Shown: positions 15,034-24,549 of the stretch, piece after piece
Position numbering within the stretch: position 1 is the first letter of the stretch
Layout of the letters: every line of letters begins with the position of its first letter
Origin: Ruminococcus sp.
GTDB taxonomy: Bacteria; Bacillota; Clostridia; Oscillospirales; Ruminococcaceae
Reading direction: 5' to 3'
Length of the DNA: 61,453 nucleotides
Assembly: GCA_017475555.1 (NCBI GenBank)
Contig: JAFVFL010000026.1
Span: 1-61,453, forward strand
Translations under genes and position numbers: made by a program
Notes under the pieces: model-generated
Databases searched by the model: none
The model's input: only the letters and a program-made list of their open reading frames with translations
Told to the model about the DNA's origin: nothing

Positions 15034-16784
15034 TGGAAAAAGATAAAAACGGTTCATTCAGCTGGCTCCTCAGTCAGTCGGAGGAGCGTAAAGGAAAATT
15101 CATCGCAAGCGTTATACTTGCTGCCATCAGTATGCTCTGCGGTATCGTGCCGTATTACTTCATAGCGAGGATAGTAAAGGATCTTCTGAACGGCAATGCT
15201 GACAAAAGCGGATATATCATCAACTGCGTGATGATCCTTGTGCTGTGGCTCGGTCATGCACTGTTCCACGCACTGTCCACCGCAAATTCACACCTTGCAA
15301 CGTTCCACACGCTTGCGGTGATACGTAAGAAGGCTCTTGACAAGCTTGCACGTATGCCGCTCGGTGACGTAATAAGTCAGCCCTCAGGCTCGCTCAAAAG
15401 CACGATAGTTGAGCGTATCGACAGCATCGAAACCACTCTTGCACATATACTTCCGGAGTTCACCACCGGCATCGGAGCACCTGTGGTCATTCTGATATAC
15501 ACATTCATTATCAGCTGGAAGCTCGGTCTTGCTGCTCTGATAACAGTTCCGCTCGGCATTGTATGCTATGCACTTATGATGTTCGGGTATGAGGAGAACT
15601 ACGCAAGGACTGTAAGAGCGACAAAGGCTCTCAATGCTGTGACTACTGAGTACATAAACGGCATAGAGGTCATAAAGGTATTCGGCAAGGCACAGTCGAG
15701 CTACGAAAAATTTGCCGCAGCTGCAAAGGAATCCGCCGCAAGCTTTGTTGACTGGATGCGTTCGTGCAATGTGTATATGACCTTTGCTATGTGCATAATG
15801 CCCGCAACTATGCTGTCCGTCCTGCCTATAGGCGGTATCATGGCTATACACGGGACTATAAGCACTGCTGACTTCATAACGGTCATCATTCTCACGGTCG
15901 GACTTATCGAGCCTCTTATCGGAGTGATGTCGTATTCCGACGATATCGCACAGATGGACACGATAGTTACTGAGGTACGCAGTATCATTGACGCTCCGGA
16001 AATGCTCCGTCCGCAGGACAGCGGCAGCAGCGTGCAGAACGGAGATATAGTGCTTGAGGACGTTCATTTCAGCTACTCTGACAAGGAGATACTCCACGGA
16101 ATTTCCATGACTGTCCCTAAGGGCGGGTTCATAGCACTTGTCGGCCCGTCCGGAAGCGGAAAATCGACCATAGCAAGACTTATCGCAAGCCTGTGGGACG
16201 TGGACAGCGGAAAAATTTCCCTGAACGGCACGGATATAAGGGACATACCGCTCGATGAATACAACGACAGGATAGCCTTTGTTTCACAGGATAATTACCT
16301 GTTTGACATGACCATAAGGGAGAATATCCGCCTCGGCAGACAGTCTGCAACAGATGCTGAGGTAGAGGAGGCAGCAAAGCAGTGCGGCTGTCACGATTTC
16401 ATAATGGCACTCGAAAACGGCTACGAAACTAAGGTCGGTTCGTCCGGCGGACACCTTTCCGGCGGTGAAAGACAGCGTATATCCATCGCAAGAGCAATGC
16501 TCAAAAATGCGGACATAATCATACTTGATGAGGCTACTGCATATACAGACCCGGAGAATGAGGCTGTGATACAGCGGAGCGTTTCAAGGCTCGTTGCCGG
16601 AAAAACTCTGATAGTCATTGCACACCGGCTCTCCACAGTTAAAAATGCAGACTGCATTTATGTCATAAACGACGGCGTTGCAGCAGGAGCAGGAACACAT
16701 GAGGAGCTGCTCAGGGGCTGCCCGCTCTACAGCTCGATGTGGGCTGCACATATCTCTGCAAAGGACGGTGAGGACAATGTTTAA
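15033..16784 (+). CDS. ABC transporter, fused permease/ATPase (YbtP-like half)
   Basis: A 583-residue half transporter of the type IV exporter fold. Six membrane segments span residues ~20-300; the ATPase follows with Walker A VGPSGSGKST, signature LSGGERQR, Walker B IIILDEATA and the H-loop HRLST. It pairs with the next gene, with an eight-base overlap, to make a heterodimer. YbtPQ and IrtAB show that this fold can import siderophores, and the AraC plus ECF context favours import here; export cannot be excluded from sequence. No signal of damage. Confidence 0.88.
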   Translation: MEKDKNGSFSWLLSQSEERKGKFIASVILAAISMLCGIVPYYFIARIVKDLLNGNADKSGYIINCVMILVLWLGHALFHALSTANSHLATFHTLAVIRKKALDKLARMPLGDVISQPSGSLKSTIVERIDSIETTLAHILPEFTTGIGAPVVILIYTFIISWKLGLAALITVPLGIVCYALMMFGYEENYARTVRATKALNAVTTEYINGIEVIKVFGKAQSSYEKFAAAAKESAASFVDWMRSCNVYMTFAMCIMPATMLSVLPIGGIMAIHGTISTADFITVIILTVGLIEPLIGVMSYSDDIAQMDTIVTEVRSIIDAPEMLRPQDSGSSVQNGDIVLEDVHFSYSDKEILHGISMTVPKGGFIALVGPSGSGKSTIARLIASLWDVDSGKISLNGTDIRDIPLDEYNDRIAFVSQDNYLFDMTIRENIRLGRQSATDAEVEEAAKQCGCHDFIMALENGYETKVGSSGGHLSGGERQRISIARAMLKNADIIILDEATAYTDPENEAVIQRSVSRLVAGKTLIVIAHRLSTVKNADCIYVINDGVAAGAGTHEELLRGCPLYSSMWAAHISAKDGEDNV

Positions 16785-18510
16785 GATACTCAGGAGATTC
16801 TTTGATTTCTGCGACGAAAGGGACAGGAAACGCTTCTATCTTTCTATCCTTTTCAGTCTGTTCCAGGCTGTGTTCGAGGCACTTAAAATACCGGCTATAG
16901 CCTGCATGACGAAGGCTCTTCTTGAGCAGAGCGTCACCGCAAAGACCTGCCTTGTCTGCCTCGGTATAATGCTCGTAAGCATAATCGGTGCAGGTGCATT
17001 CAAAAGCAAGGCGACAATGCTCCAGACTGAGGGCGGCTACAGCACCTGTGCTGAAAAGCGTATGACTATTGCGGAGCACCTGCGGTATCTGCCTATGGGC
17101 TACTACAACGAAAACAGCCTCGGACGCATAATGTCTGTGACGACAAATACCATGCAGAACCTTGAAAACGTTGCGACACGTGTTGTTATGCTCGTTTGCT
17201 CAGGACTGCTTGCGACCGCTGTCATCACTGTAATGCTCATCTTTTTTGACTGGCGTATCGGTCTGATACTCTGTGCGGGACTTGCGGTATTCTTTGCGAT
17301 AAACAGCCGTATGATGAATGTAAGTGCCGGAATGGCAAAGCAGAAGCTCGAAAAGGACAGCACTCTCGTTGCAAAGGTGATAGAATATATCCAGGGCATA
17401 TCCGAGGTCAGAGCATTCAGGCTGACCGGTGAGAGAAGCAGAGAGCTGAACAAGGCGATAGATGAGAATGAGCACGCCAATTCCGCTATGGAGCTCAGGC
17501 TCATACCTTTTATGACCATGCAGAGCTTCTGGCTCAAGGCTGTGGGGACTGTCATCGTGCTCGTCTCAGTCCTCCTGCACATAGGCGGCAGCATGGATCT
17601 GCTCACGGCTATCGTCATGATAATCAGCTCGTACCTGATCTATGCTCAGCTTGACAATGCGGGTAAATACTCCGCACTTCTGAGAACGGTGGACGTCAGC
17701 GTCCGTCAGGCTCAGGAGATACTTGACACACCTCAGATGGACATTTCCGGTGAGGAGATCACACCTCAGAGCTGCGATATTTCGGCACAGGATATAAGCT
17801 TTGCCTATGAGCAGAAAAAGATAATAGACGGCATTTCGCTGGATATCCCGGAGCATACGGCAACGGCGATAGTTGGCCCCTCCGGCGGAGGAAAGACTAC
17901 GCTCACCTCCCTGCTGTCACGCTTCTGGGACGTGGACGAGGGCAGGGTAACTCTCGGCGGACGGGATGTGAGGGAGCACAGCATGGATTCGCTGATGAGA
18001 AATTACAGCTTCGTCTTCCAGCGTGTATACCTGTTTGCGGACACGATAGCGAACAATATCCGCTTCGGTCAGCCTGATGCACCTATGGAAAAGGTAATAG
18101 CTGCCGCAAAAAAGGCTTGCTGTCATGATTTCATAATGCAGTTGCCGGAGGGCTATGATACAGTGATAGGTGAGGGCGGTGCGAGCCTTTCAGGAGGTGA
18201 AAAGCAGCGTATCTCGATAGCAAGGGCTATAATGAAGGACTCCCCCATAATCGTTCTTGACGAGGCGACTGCAAATGTAGACCCCGAAAACGAGGCAGAG
18301 CTTATCAGGGCGATAGAGGAGCTTACCAGGGAAAAGACGATCATCATGATCGCACACCGGCTCAAAACTGTCCGGAATGCCGATCAGATACTTGTTGTAG
18401 ATAAGGGAAAAATAGTGCAGAGAGGCACGCATGATTCACTCATGAAAGAGGACGGGATATACCGCAGCTTCGTGGACAGCAGACGGGAAGCCGCTTCGTG
18501 GAGGCTGTGA
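16777..18510 (+). CDS. ABC transporter, fused permease/ATPase (YbtQ-like half)
   Basis: A 577-residue partner of the preceding half transporter. The start is ATG 16777 inside the end of the upstream gene, with GTGAGG before it; longer versions of the frame run antiparallel to no known domain. Membrane segments fill residues ~18-300, then Walker A VGPSGGGKTT, signature LSGGEKQR, Walker B IIVLDEATA and HRLKT. Both halves keep complete ATP sites, so the heterodimer probably hydrolyses ATP at both. Operon position points to metallophore or metal-tetrapyrrole traffic. Confidence 0.88.
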   Translation: MFKILRRFFDFCDERDRKRFYLSILFSLFQAVFEALKIPAIACMTKALLEQSVTAKTCLVCLGIMLVSIIGAGAFKSKATMLQTEGGYSTCAEKRMTIAEHLRYLPMGYYNENSLGRIMSVTTNTMQNLENVATRVVMLVCSGLLATAVITVMLIFFDWRIGLILCAGLAVFFAINSRMMNVSAGMAKQKLEKDSTLVAKVIEYIQGISEVRAFRLTGERSRELNKAIDENEHANSAMELRLIPFMTMQSFWLKAVGTVIVLVSVLLHIGGSMDLLTAIVMIISSYLIYAQLDNAGKYSALLRTVDVSVRQAQEILDTPQMDISGEEITPQSCDISAQDISFAYEQKKIIDGISLDIPEHTATAIVGPSGGGKTTLTSLLSRFWDVDEGRVTLGGRDVREHSMDSLMRNYSFVFQRVYLFADTIANNIRFGQPDAPMEKVIAAAKKACCHDFIMQLPEGYDTVIGEGGASLSGGEKQRISIARAIMKDSPIIVLDEATANVDPENEAELIRAIEELTREKTIIMIAHRLKTVRNADQILVVDKGKIVQRGTHDSLMKEDGIYRSFVDSRREAASWRL

Positions 18511-18511
18511 T

Positions 18512-19255
18512 ATGGCTGGCTTGTTTACAGCTGACGTTGAAAACCGGGGGCTCGTCCTTGACCCACGGACAAAGATAGCAGTCATGCTGACCCTTGTGGT
18601 GTTCGCTCTCGGCGGCACCGGCAGCGATACAGCAGCTGTCCGTGCGGGAACTGTCGCTGTCAGCATTCTTCCCATGCTGCTGCTCGCTGCTGCAAGGCAG
18701 CCCGGAAGGGCAGCGGTATTTACTGCGGTATATGCCGTGATGAAGGCTGCGGAGCTGCTTCTCGTACCGAAAACGACAGGTGCGGCTCTGAGCATTCTCG
18801 GAATGTGCTGTATGATCTTCGTCAGGCTGATGCCGGGGCTCGTAATGGGAGCGTATATGCTCTCGTCAACGACTGTCAGCGAATTTATCGCAGCTATGCA
18901 CCGTATGCACGTACCTCAGCAGATAACGATACCTATGTCGGTCATGTTCAGGTTTTTCCCGACAGTGCTGGAGGAGTTCTCGGATATCAATACAGCCATG
19001 AAAATGCGTGATATACGGATAGGCGGCAGAAATGCGGAAAAAATCATAGAATACCGCCTCGTTCCGCTTATGGTCTGCTCTGTAAACATTGGCAGCGAGC
19101 TGTCAGCTGCGGCACTTACAAGAGGGCTCGGAACTAAGGTGCGGCGTACAAATATATGCAGTATCGGCTTTCATGTGCAGGATATCGCTGTTCTGACATT
19201 GACTGCCGGACTGTATTTTATGTGGATCCTCGGAATGATCGGAGTGATAAAATGA
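18512..19255 (+). CDS. ecfT: ECF transporter transmembrane component (EcfT/CbiQ family)
   Basis: A 247-residue EcfT-family membrane protein. It begins LDPRTKIAVMLTLVVFALGG, a characteristic N-terminal stretch, and carries the coupling helix motif AMKMRDIRIGG (A-x-x-x-R-D/G type), which docks on the ATPase, and SAAALTRGLG, a second A-R-G type motif. It couples the S component to the EcfA ATPase encoded next (ATGA overlap). Because it is dedicated to this operon, it probably serves the MptD-like S component (group I organisation). Confidence 0.88.
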   Translation: MAGLFTADVENRGLVLDPRTKIAVMLTLVVFALGGTGSDTAAVRAGTVAVSILPMLLLAAARQPGRAAVFTAVYAVMKAAELLLVPKTTGAALSILGMCCMIFVRLMPGLVMGAYMLSSTTVSEFIAAMHRMHVPQQITIPMSVMFRFFPTVLEEFSDINTAMKMRDIRIGGRNAEKIIEYRLVPLMVCSVNIGSELSAAALTRGLGTKVRRTNICSIGFHVQDIAVLTLTAGLYFMWILGMIGVIK

Positions 19256-20700
19256 ACGACTATGCAGCGGTTTTACAGAATGTTTCATTCCGGTACGGCA
19301 ATTCGGAGGAGGGGGCACTGCATGAGCTTGATCTGAAAATAGCAAGGGGTGAATGCGTTCTGCTCTGCGGCAGATCCGGCTGCGGCAAGACCACTGTAAC
19401 AAGACTGCTGAACGGTCTTATACCGCATTATTATGAGGGAGAATTGCAGGGCGATATCACCGTGTCCGGCAAAAGCATCAGGGATACAGCCATTGAAGAC
19501 CTTGCCGGGATCGTCGGCAGCGTTTTCCAGAATCCGAGAAGCCAGTTTTTCTGTGTCGATACGACCGCCGAGATCGCATTCGGCTGCGAGAATATGGGAT
19601 TGCCCGAAGCTGAGATACGGTCAAGGGTAGATAGTACCGTCAGGGACATGAAGATCGAAAAGCTGCTCGACAGAAGTATCTTCAAGCTCTCAGGCGGTGA
19701 AAAACAAAAGATCGCCTGTGCCGGTGTAGCAGCAATGCTGCCGGAGCTTATCGTACTCGATGAGCCTGCATCGAATCTCGACCTTGACGCAATAGAGCAG
19801 CTGCGTGAGATAATCGCATCATGGAAGGCACAGGGCAAAACGATCGTGATCGCAGAACACCGGCTGGGCTGGCTCAGCGGACTGTGCAGCAGAGTGATAT
19901 ACATGGAGAGCGGCAGGATAGGCGAGGACTTTCCGGGAGAGAGCTTCTTCTCCCTTGACCCGGTCAGGCTCAGCTCTATGGGGCTACGCCCGGTCGTTAC
20001 AGACAAAAACTATCTTGATACGCAGCCGGGGCTTTTTCAGCTACAGCCATTCAGCTCAGGCGGGAATATCGTGCTTGAGAATTTCAGATACAGCTACGGG
20101 AGGAAAAATGCTCTGGATATTGAACATCTGGAGCTTCCGGAGGGTTCAGTGACCGCTGTTGTCGGACATAACGGTGCAGGCAAATCAACATTTACAAAAT
20201 GCCTCTGCGGACTGCAAAGGAAATTCAGAGGCACAGCTGTGATCGGCGGAAAACGAATGAAGCCGAGGGATATGCAGCACTGCTCCTATATGGTCATGCA
20301 GGACGTGAATCATCAGCTGTTTGCAGAAACTGTGCTTGAGGAGGTAATGCTGGGGGCGGATAAAAATTCGGAGGATAAGGCACTGGAGCTTCAGAAAAAG
20401 CTTGACCTTCTTGAGTATAAAGACCGTCACCCGATGTCGCTCTCCGGCGGACAAAAGCAGCGTACTGCGATCGCCTCTGCACTGCTTGCCGGGAAACAGC
20501 TTCTTGTGTTTGACGAGCCGACAAGCGGTCTGGACCTTAAAAGCATGAGAGCAGCTGCCGGCCTGCTTTACTCGCTGCGGAGCGAATGCACAGTGCTGAT
20601 AGTGACGCATGATATGGAGCTTATCGGACAATGCTGTACGCACGTACTTCATATTGAAAACGGCGGGATACATCAACAGGTCAGCCTGCCGGAAAAATGA
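19252..20700 (+). CDS. ecfA: ECF transporter ATPase, two fused ABC domains
   Basis: A 482-residue protein with two complete ABC ATPase domains: the first with Walker A CGRSGCGKTT, signature KLSGGEKQK and Walker B LIVLDEPAS; the second from about residue 270 with VGHNGAGKST, SLSGGQKQR and LLVFDEPTS. It replaces the separate EcfA1/EcfA2 subunits of other ECF transporters. The start ATG 19252 overlaps the EcfT stop. It is the last gene of the operon that begins at 13493; a stem-loop follows. Confidence 0.9.
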   Translation: MNDYAAVLQNVSFRYGNSEEGALHELDLKIARGECVLLCGRSGCGKTTVTRLLNGLIPHYYEGELQGDITVSGKSIRDTAIEDLAGIVGSVFQNPRSQFFCVDTTAEIAFGCENMGLPEAEIRSRVDSTVRDMKIEKLLDRSIFKLSGGEKQKIACAGVAAMLPELIVLDEPASNLDLDAIEQLREIIASWKAQGKTIVIAEHRLGWLSGLCSRVIYMESGRIGEDFPGESFFSLDPVRLSSMGLRPVVTDKNYLDTQPGLFQLQPFSSGGNIVLENFRYSYGRKNALDIEHLELPEGSVTAVVGHNGAGKSTFTKCLCGLQRKFRGTAVIGGKRMKPRDMQHCSYMVMQDVNHQLFAETVLEEVMLGADKNSEDKALELQKKLDLLEYKDRHPMSLSGGQKQRTAIASALLAGKQLLVFDEPTSGLDLKSMRAAAGLLYSLRSECTVLIVTHDMELIGQCCTHVLHIENGGIHQQVSLPEK

Positions 20701-20705
20701 CATAT

Positions 20706-20739
20706 AAGGGGATGCCCTCTCGTGAAGGGTGTCCCCCTT
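20706..20739 (+). terminator. stem-loop after the ECF operon
   Basis: AAGGGGATGCCCT and AGGGTGTCCCCCTT form an imperfect stem six bases after the ecfA stop. No T-run follows, so it may be a weak terminator or a 3' stabiliser. Confidence 0.45.
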
Positions 20740-20819
20740 AGTTATCAGCGGTATCTGACAGCACGGCTGTTTCCGGCAGTCTCTCAGTCAGTATTTTCGT
20801 GTGAGGATAAGCTGCGATA

Positions 20820-20848
20820 TTGACATTTCCCGTAAATCACCTTATAAT
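20820..20848 (+). promoter_or_regulatory. consensus promoter of the cobalamin operon
   Basis: Exact TTGACA (20820-20825), 17 bases, exact TATAAT (20843-20848). The leader is only about 25 bases and holds just the GGAGG site, so no riboswitch controls this transcript from here. Confidence 0.9.
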
Positions 20849-20879
20849 TATATAAGCATATATTTCCGGAGGACCGAAA

Positions 20880-22025
20880 ATGAATGAACAGTTCATCTAT
20901 CAGGGTACTAAAAAGCTCCGCTGCGGCTACACGACCGGGTCGTGTGCAGCAGGTGCAGCAAAGGCTGCCGCTGAGATGCTCCTGACCGGGCGTACAGTCG
21001 ATACTATAGACCTTGCAACTCCGTCAGGCGTGCAGCTGAGGCTGGATATCACTGACCCTGAGCTGCACCCGGACTATGCAGTGTGCAGCATAAAAAAGGA
21101 CAGCGGCGACGACCCGGACGTGACCGGCGGAATGAAGATATACGCCTCTGTTTCGCTCATCAGCTGCGGCATTGAGATAATCGGCGGCGACGGCGTGGGA
21201 ACTGTCACAAAAGCGGGACTGGATCAGCCTGTGGGAGAGGCTGCGATAAATTCAGTCCCAAGAAAAATGATAAAGGAAGCAGTAAGCGGTATCGCCGGGC
21301 TTTACGGATACAGCGGCGGCTTCCGAATAGTCATATCCGTTCCGGGCGGTGAGGAGATCGCAAAAAAGACCTTTAATCCCCGAATGGGCATAACAGGCGG
21401 TATATCAATCATAGGAACGACCGGTATCGTTGAGCCGATGAGCAGCTCAGCGATCGTCGGAACTATCAGGGCTGAGGCAGGTCTCAGGAGAGCTGCCGGA
21501 TACAGACAGCTCATACTTACCGTCGGGAATTACAGCGGTCAGTTTGTAAAGCTTAATGCTCCCGGTATTTCGGAGCAATGCGTCACGTGCAGCAACTTCA
21601 TAGGCGACGCTCTGGATATCGGCGTTTCGCTGGGCTTTGAGAGCATTCTGCTTATAGGTCACATCGGAAAGCTGGTAAAGCTCGGAGCCGGGATAATGAA
21701 CACCCATTCCTCGGCTGCGGACGGAAGAATGGAGACTCTTATCGCCTGTGCAGCACTCGCAGGAGCTGATATCTCTGTACTGCGTCAGATCGCTGAATGT
21801 GTCACGACTGATGCCGCACTCGATGTACTTTTCAGCTGTGCGGCAGCAGAAAAAGCACTTGCAATTCTGACGGAACGGATAGAGCGTTATCTCTGTGCAA
21901 GAGTAAGGGGAGAGGCTGCGGTCGGTGCGGTCATTTTTTCCGATAAGCACAGCCTTATACTGAAAACGTGCATGGCTGACAGTATCCTCGGTATGTGCCG
22001 GGATACAGGAAGTACAAGCGGATAA
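20880..22025 (+). CDS. cbiD: cobalt-precorrin-5B C1-methyltransferase
   Basis: CbiD methylates C1 of cobalt-precorrin-5B in the anaerobic corrin pathway. The 381-residue protein opens with the family hallmark RCGYTTGSCAAGAAKAA and contains the glycine-rich GDGVGTVTKAGLDQPVGEAA, PGGEEIAKKTFNPRMGITGG and GHIGKLVKLGAGIMNTHS. Length is normal. It is the first gene of the operon, 25 bases after the start point, with GGAGG before the ATG. Presence of cbiD, cbiG and cbiK together marks the cobalt-early, oxygen-independent route. Confidence 0.96.
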   Translation: MNEQFIYQGTKKLRCGYTTGSCAAGAAKAAAEMLLTGRTVDTIDLATPSGVQLRLDITDPELHPDYAVCSIKKDSGDDPDVTGGMKIYASVSLISCGIEIIGGDGVGTVTKAGLDQPVGEAAINSVPRKMIKEAVSGIAGLYGYSGGFRIVISVPGGEEIAKKTFNPRMGITGGISIIGTTGIVEPMSSSAIVGTIRAEAGLRRAAGYRQLILTVGNYSGQFVKLNAPGISEQCVTCSNFIGDALDIGVSLGFESILLIGHIGKLVKLGAGIMNTHSSAADGRMETLIACAALAGADISVLRQIAECVTTDAALDVLFSCAAAEKALAILTERIERYLCARVRGEAAVGAVIFSDKHSLILKTCMADSILGMCRDTGSTSG

Positions 22026-22037
22026 TGGAGGAATGAT

Positions 22038-22796
22038 ATGGTATATTTTGTGGGAGCAGGCTGCGGAGCACCAGACCTGATAACGCTGCGTGGGAAAAGG
22101 CTTTTGGAGCAGGCAGATGTGATCATTTACGCAGGCTCTCTTGTTAATCCTGAGCTGCTGGAATACGCCCGTCCCGGCTGCGAAATACACAACAGTGCAA
22201 AAATGACGCTCGACGAGGTGATCGGGGTGATAAGGGAGGCTGAGGCTGCCCGGAAAAATACGGTGCGGCTGCATACGGGCGATCCGAGTATTTTCGGAGC
22301 TGTGCGTGAGCAGATGGACAGGCTCAGTGAGCTTGAAATAGAGTATGAGATCTGTCCGGGTGTAAGCTCCTTCTGCGGTGCAGCCGCAGCACTGAAGGCT
22401 GAGTACACTCTCCCGGACGTATCTCAGACCGTTATCCTCACACGCATGGCTGGACGCACTCCTGTTCCGGCACAGGAGGATATCTCCCGCCTTGCGGCAC
22501 ATCATTCCACAATGGTCATCTTTCTCAGTGCGGGTATGCTCGATGAGCTGTCTGCAAAGCTGACAGAGGGCGGCTACAGCCCGGATACTCCTGCGGCTAT
22601 AGTGTATAAGGCTACATGGAGCGACGAAAGGATATGCCGCTGTACAGTTGCATCTCTTGCGGAAACGGCAAGAAAAAACGGCATTTCCAAGACCGCTCTT
22701 ATCACTGTCGGAGACTTCCTCGGCAATGAACACGGGCTTTCAAGGCTATATGACCCTGCATTTGAAACAGGATTCAGAAAGGCGGCAGACAAATGA
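22038..22796 (+). CDS. cbiF: cobalt-precorrin-4 C11-methyltransferase
   Basis: SAM-dependent tetrapyrrole methyltransferase (CbiF/CobM), 252 residues. The N-terminus VYFVGAGCGAPDLITLRGKR has the GxGxGxxxLLT-type motif; YAGSLVNPELL and LHTGDPSIFGA are diagnostic of the C11 enzyme, as is YEICPGVSSFCGAAA. The ATG at 22038 has GGAGG seven bases upstream. It follows cbiD by 12 bases and overlaps cbiG by four. Confidence 0.95.
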   Translation: MVYFVGAGCGAPDLITLRGKRLLEQADVIIYAGSLVNPELLEYARPGCEIHNSAKMTLDEVIGVIREAEAARKNTVRLHTGDPSIFGAVREQMDRLSELEIEYEICPGVSSFCGAAAALKAEYTLPDVSQTVILTRMAGRTPVPAQEDISRLAAHHSTMVIFLSAGMLDELSAKLTEGGYSPDTPAAIVYKATWSDERICRCTVASLAETARKNGISKTALITVGDFLGNEHGLSRLYDPAFETGFRKAADK

Positions 22797-23827
22797 AAGC
22801 GGCAGTCATTTCACTGACGGAAAAAGGACGGCTCATCTCCCGGAGGATAGCAAGCTCTGACGGTGGCTTCACCGTCTCCCGGTACTGCTTTTTCAGACAC
22901 ACCGACCCTCAGGCGGAGGCGTTTTCCGGGCTTTCCGGACTTACTGAGGAGCTTTTTCACAGCTGCGATGCACTTATCTTTGTTTGTGCGTGCGGGATAG
23001 CCGTAAGAATGATCGCCCCGCATATCCGCTCAAAGCAGACCGACCCGGCTGTGATAGTAATTGATGACTGCGGCAGCTTCGTTATACCGATACTCTCCGG
23101 GCATATCGGCGGTGCAAACGCCCTTGCAGAGAGGCTTGCGGATATCCTCGGAGCACAGGCTGTAGTAACGACTGCTACCGATACCGGAGGGAAATTCTCG
23201 CCGGACAGCCTTGCTGCTGCAAACGATCTGCTCATAACTGATCTTCAGGCAGCAAAGGAGATCGCTGCGGCAGTGCTGAACGGCGAGGCTGTCGGGATCA
23301 TCAGCAGCTACAGCTGCAAGGGAATGCCGTCAGAGCTGATACCCGGTGAGGGCTTCCGGACGGGTATAGTTATAGGCAATGGCGGCGGCAGAAAGCCATT
23401 TCCTGTAACTCTTGAGCTTGTGCCGGAAAATATAGTTCTCGGTATCGGTTGCAGGCGTGGAACGGTATGTGAGACAATTGAGGCAGCTGTGCTAACGGCT
23501 CTTGAAAAAGCAGGCATACCTGCTGAGCGGATATGTGCTGTATCGACCATTGATATCAAAGCTGACGAGGAGGGGCTGACAAGCTTCTGCAAAAAACACA
23601 GCCTGCCGCTCTTTACATATTCTGCTCAGGAGCTGTCGCAGGTTCAGGGCACTTTCACCTCCTCCGGATTCGTCAGCAGCATTACCGGGGTCGATAATGT
23701 ATGCGAGCGGAGTGCGGTAAAATGCAGCGGCGGAAAACTTATCCTCCGCAAAACAGCCGGAGACGGCGTTACTGTCGCAGCTGCCGAAAAGCCTGTGATA
23801 ATTGATTTTGAAAGGAAAATACTGTAA
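22793..23827 (+). CDS. cbiG: cobalt-precorrin-5A hydrolase
   Basis: CbiG opens the delta-lactone of cobalt-precorrin-5A and releases the C20 fragment as acetaldehyde. In 344 residues it shows the N-terminal domain (FVCACGIAVRMIAPHI, DCGSFVIPILSGHIGGAN), the middle segment and the C-terminal CobE-like domain (VLGIGCRRGTVCETIEAAV, VSTIDIKADEEGL). The start overlaps cbiF as ATGA and the stop overlaps cbiH as TAATG, so translation is coupled. Confidence 0.95.
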   Translation: MKAAVISLTEKGRLISRRIASSDGGFTVSRYCFFRHTDPQAEAFSGLSGLTEELFHSCDALIFVCACGIAVRMIAPHIRSKQTDPAVIVIDDCGSFVIPILSGHIGGANALAERLADILGAQAVVTTATDTGGKFSPDSLAAANDLLITDLQAAKEIAAAVLNGEAVGIISSYSCKGMPSELIPGEGFRTGIVIGNGGGRKPFPVTLELVPENIVLGIGCRRGTVCETIEAAVLTALEKAGIPAERICAVSTIDIKADEEGLTSFCKKHSLPLFTYSAQELSQVQGTFTSSGFVSSITGVDNVCERSAVKCSGGKLILRKTAGDGVTVAAAEKPVIIDFERKIL

Positions 23828-24549
23828 TGCTTTATGTTGTCGGATTCGGTGCAGGCAGAGGTGAGGGAATGACTGCCGCTGCACGTGAGGCTATCCTGAA
23901 AAGCGATCTTATAATCGGCTACACGACCTATACCGGGCTTGTCAGAGAGCTTTTTCCTGAGAAAAATTATATGTCTACAGGTATGCGTCAGGAGCAGGAG
24001 CGTGTCGAGCTTTCGCTCAGGGAGGCACAGGATAAGACTGTTTCGCTGGTTTGCAGCGGAGATCCTGAACTGTACGGCATGGCTGGGCTTGCACTTGAGC
24101 TGAGCGGCAAATATCCGGAGACGGATATCGAGATAGTCCCCGGAGTAACGGCTGCATTCAGCGGTGGAGCTGTCCTCGGCTCGCCTCTTACGCACGATCT
24201 TGCTGTGATAAGCCTTTCCGACCTGCTGACGCCTATGGAAAGGATACAAAAACGTCTGCGTTGTGCTGCGGAGGGGGACTTTGTTATCGTGCTGTACAAT
24301 CCCTCCTCGAAAAAGCGTGCGGACTATCTGCAAAACGCCTGCGATATCCTTCTGCAATACAAGGCTCCTGAGACGGTCTGCGGCTATGTGCGTAACATCG
24401 GCAGAGAGGGTCAGGAAAGCCGTATACTCACTCTTTCAGAGCTGCGCGATACCCCTGTGGATATGTTCACGACGGTCTTTATCGGCAATTCTGAAACAAG
24501 GGTCATAGGCGGGAAAATGGTCACTCCCAGAGGCTACCGCTGTGTCTGA
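23827..24549 (+). CDS. cbiH: cobalt-factor III / precorrin-3B C17-methyltransferase
   Basis: SAM-dependent methyltransferase that methylates C17 and contracts the ring. The 240-residue protein starts LYVVGFGAGRGEGMTAAARE and carries GYTTYTGLV, VCSGDPELYGMAGLALEL and VPGVTAAFSGGAVLGSPLTH, all characteristic of CbiH/CobJ, plus VLYNPSSKKRADYL. There is no C-terminal extension with an iron-sulphur site, as found in some fused CbiH60-type proteins. Coupled to cbiG and cbiJ. Confidence 0.95.
   Translation: MLYVVGFGAGRGEGMTAAAREAILKSDLIIGYTTYTGLVRELFPEKNYMSTGMRQEQERVELSLREAQDKTVSLVCSGDPELYGMAGLALELSGKYPETDIEIVPGVTAAFSGGAVLGSPLTHDLAVISLSDLLTPMERIQKRLRCAAEGDFVIVLYNPSSKKRADYLQNACDILLQYKAPETVCGYVRNIGREGQESRILTLSELRDTPVDMFTTVFIGNSETRVIGGKMVTPRGYRCV

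Noticed and set aside
15384..16097. 237-codon open frame on the minus strand
   Set aside because: Antisense to an ABC transporter gene; no motif or ribosome binding site.
20701..20880. A second cobalamin riboswitch before cbiD
   Set aside because: None of the B12-box or core motifs occurs, and the leader after the promoter is too short.
21447..22733. 428-codon open frame on the minus strand
   Set aside because: Antisense to cbiD and cbiF; composition is Cys/His/Ser-rich and matches no known family.
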